DNA of 6,358 nt from Anaerolineales bacterium. Its GTDB lineage: Bacteria > Chloroflexota > Anaerolineae > 4572-78 > J111. The notes beneath the pieces are model-generated. The model made no database searches. It was not told the DNA's origin and saw nothing but the letters and a program-made list of their open reading frames with translations. Below, piece by piece: positions 5,055 through 6,358 of this stretch (positions within the stretch are counted from its first letter, which is position 1; each line of letters starts with the position of its first letter). The stretch covers positions 1 to 6,358 of the forward strand of contig JAAUSP010000452.1 in the NCBI GenBank assembly GCA_012032575.1. Reading direction: 5' to 3'. The position numbers and the translations under genes were made by a program.

Positions 5055-6358
5055 ATGCCTGAAGGAAGATGGCTGATTGAGGATGATGGTGAAGGTATTG
5101 TTGAACGGATTGTGGTAACCGGAAAACTGATCCTGGAAACGGCGGCTCATTTTGGCAACGGCGAAGTCAGCGTTTTGACCGATATGCCTTTGCTGCGCGA
5201 TCCACTGGATGGACAGGCACTCCTGAGCGGCGCTTCTATCGCCGGGGCCATACGCCATTACCTGCGTGAGTATGAGAATGGCTATAGAAAAAACGGCCAG
5301 GGCGAGAGGGTCGAAGACCACCAGTCACGAGCGGCGCACTTATTTGGTCATTTTCAGGAGGAAACGGTGGCCTCGCGTCGAAGCCAGAGGGCCTTTGGCA
5401 GCTTATTGATGATAGATGATGCACTGGGCGAACATCCGGTGACGGAATTGCGCGATGGGGTGACGATTGACCCCAAAACGCGCACGGCGGAGGAAAAGAA
5501 GCTGTACAATATAGAACTTCTTCCGCCGGGGAGCACCTTTCCTCTGTCATTCGAACTGCTCATTCCAGCAGGCCGGGATGGCGGCCGATTTGAAACCGAA
5601 CAGAATCGGGATAGATTAATTGAAGCCCTGGTGATTGCGCTGTATGGTTTGCAAACCGGACAAATCGGCCTGGGAAAACGTAAACGGCGGGGTCTGGGCC
5701 AGGTCAAGGTGTCAGATTGGACGGTCAAACGCTACCACCTGAACCAGGCTGGGGATTTGCTGGCCTGGTTAGATGGAACCTCGCCGGTAGAAACTCACTC
5801 CGGTCCCAATATTACCACCTTACTCCCTACCCCCCACCTCAAAGACCAACGCCAAAACTTTAAAATTGAGGCCGAATTTTCTCTGGATGGATCCTCGTTG
5901 TTGATCCGTTCCGCTTTTGGCCGGGCCGGTGACCCGGATATGGTTCATCTCGAGTCCGGCGGCAAACCTATTCTGGCCGGCACCAGCCTGGCCGGTGCTT
6001 TACGGGCACGAGCCTTGCGTATTGTAAAAACGCTTAAACTCAGCCAGCCGGAGCAATTTATCAATAAGATGTTTGGCGAGCGCCTGGCTAATGCAGAGAC
6101 GGGGGGAACGCGACAAAAGCGCCTTACGGCCAGCCGGGTGTTGGTGAGCGAAACGCCGATTACAGCCGGGACAAGTATGGTTCAGAGCCGGGTTAAATTG
6201 GATCGCTTTACCGGCGGAGCTTATCCCGGTGCCTTGTTTAGTCAACAGCCGGTTTTTGGCACGGCTGAAACTAAAGTTAAGGTTGAAATAACGTTACTCC
6301 AACCCCAGGAGGCAGAGATTGGCCTACTTTTTGCTACTGCTCAAAGATTTTGTGGACG
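5055..6358 (+). CDS. cas7: Tandem Cas7-Cas7 fusion (Csm3-like double RAMP), 3' end beyond window
   Basis: ATG at 5055 opens 434 codons with no stop before the right edge. GGAGGT (5045-5050) precedes it by four bases, and the gene overlaps the end of csx10 by eight bases. Two Csm3-like domains are visible. The first (about 15-222) has TDMPLLRDP (42-50), LLSGASIAGAIR (56-67), LFG (96-98), a thumb-like segment with PPGSTF (157-162) and the glycine loop GLGKRKRRGLG (205-215). The second (about 268 onward) has GDPDMVHLES (292-301), PILAGTSLAGALR (305-317), MFGERL (339-344), TASRVLVSETPI (358-369) and VKLDRFTGGAYPGALF (380-395). The two domains share about the same motif order. By alignment with Csm3, D43 and D295 are the likely target-RNA-cleaving aspartates, so both sites seem active. 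A Cas7-2x subunit is known from a cyanobacterial III-D complex. Further domains may follow outside the window. Confidence 0.9.
   Translation, partial: MPEGRWLIEDDGEGIVERIVVTGKLILETAAHFGNGEVSVLTDMPLLRDPLDGQALLSGASIAGAIRHYLREYENGYRKNGQGERVEDHQSRAAHLFGHFQEETVASRRSQRAFGSLLMIDDALGEHPVTELRDGVTIDPKTRTAEEKKLYNIELLPPGSTFPLSFELLIPAGRDGGRFETEQNRDRLIEALVIALYGLQTGQIGLGKRKRRGLGQVKVSDWTVKRYHLNQAGDLLAWLDGTSPVETHSGPNITTLLPTPHLKDQRQNFKIEAEFSLDGSSLLIRSAFGRAGDPDMVHLESGGKPILAGTSLAGALRARALRIVKTLKLSQPEQFINKMFGERLANAETGGTRQKRLTASRVLVSETPITAGTSMVQSRVKLDRFTGGAYPGALFSQQPVFGTAETKVKVEITLLQPQEAEIGLLFATAQRFCG

Larger units (their letters stand above)
3427..5062 (+). pseudogene. csx10: Csx10 (Cas5-type RAMP of III-D), broken by two frame shifts
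   Basis: In III-D complexes Csx10 takes the Cas5 place, holding the crRNA 5' handle near Cas10. As read the gene is in three pieces: 3427-3810, a frame open to 4769, and a frame ending at TGA 5060-5062. Joining with one base restored at 3722-3727 and one at 4725-4727 gives 545 residues. In joined numbering, YVPGTVLRNVLA (32-43) is the first RAMP motif, RSTRR (165-169) and LFQFEAL (178-184) follow, and LGKSRSAGYG (212-221) is the first glycine loop. The second RAMP part has ITLLSDALIRD (250-260) and the Csx10-like GIGERRAEGFG (337-347). After about 360 the chain is mostly helical with PSRSQLSRVR (420-429), possibly a Cas11-like portion. GGAGGT (3415-3420) lies six bases before the ATG. The conserved motifs span both breaks, so this was one gene. 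It is either genuinely inactivated or affected by sequence errors. Confidence 0.85.

Noticed and set aside
4730..5062. A separate 110-codon small subunit (Cas11/Csm2-like) starting at TTG 4730
   Set aside because: There is no ribosome site, and the preceding frame runs straight into it with one restored G. It reads as the C-terminal part of Csx10, though that part may be Cas11-like in fold.
5010..5728. Overlapping minus-strand frames of 103-124 codons opposite the Cas7-Cas7 gene
   Set aside because: The plus-strand frame from 5055 has full Cas7 motifs and remains open throughout. The antisense frames are cysteine/proline/serine-rich shadows.

Overview
The window holds the effector-complex part of a type III CRISPR-Cas operon. 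Its gene content fits subtype III-D best: an HD-less Cas10 with an intact GGDD cyclase motif, a Csx10-type Cas5 protein, and Csm3-like Cas7 (RAMP) proteins, one of them a double-Cas7 fusion. Gene style, GC-moderate coding DNA and the neighbouring DUF697 protein suggest an environmental bacterium, perhaps Chloroflexota (Anaerolineae-like). That assignment is an impression from protein style and was not tested.

Layout. Positions 9-770 on the minus strand encode a DUF697 protein with only the second half of a GTPase domain. Positions 771-1080 are an AT-rich divergent intergenic region. It carries a perfect 20-bp palindrome close to the DUF697 gene, a strong sigma70-type promoter pointing right (866-894), and a strong intrinsic terminator (988-1036). 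This terminator lies between that promoter and the first cas gene. The + strand then carries cas10 (1081-2703 as read), a single-domain Cas7 (2744-3427), csx10 (3427-5062, in three reading-frame pieces) and a Cas7-Cas7 fusion (5055 to beyond the right edge). The last gene is open to the end of the window.

Three single-base frame breaks are visible, one at the end of cas10 and two in csx10. Each is repaired by adding one base to a short homopolymer. With the repairs all four genes overlap like a tightly coupled operon (ATGA, TAATG, 8-nt overlap). Csx10 becomes a 545-residue protein and Cas10 a 555-residue protein. The breaks are therefore recent mutations or sequence errors in a formerly intact operon.

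How the genes work together, from knowledge of the families: the Cas7 subunits form the backbone along the crRNA and cleave bound target RNA, Csx10 caps the crRNA 5' handle, and Cas10 senses target binding and makes cyclic oligoadenylate through its GGDD palm. Without an HD domain this Cas10 should have no HD-type DNase activity, so defence would depend on RNA cleavage and a cOA-activated effector. No CRISPR array, cas1/cas2, cas6, csx19 or CARF effector is present in the window.
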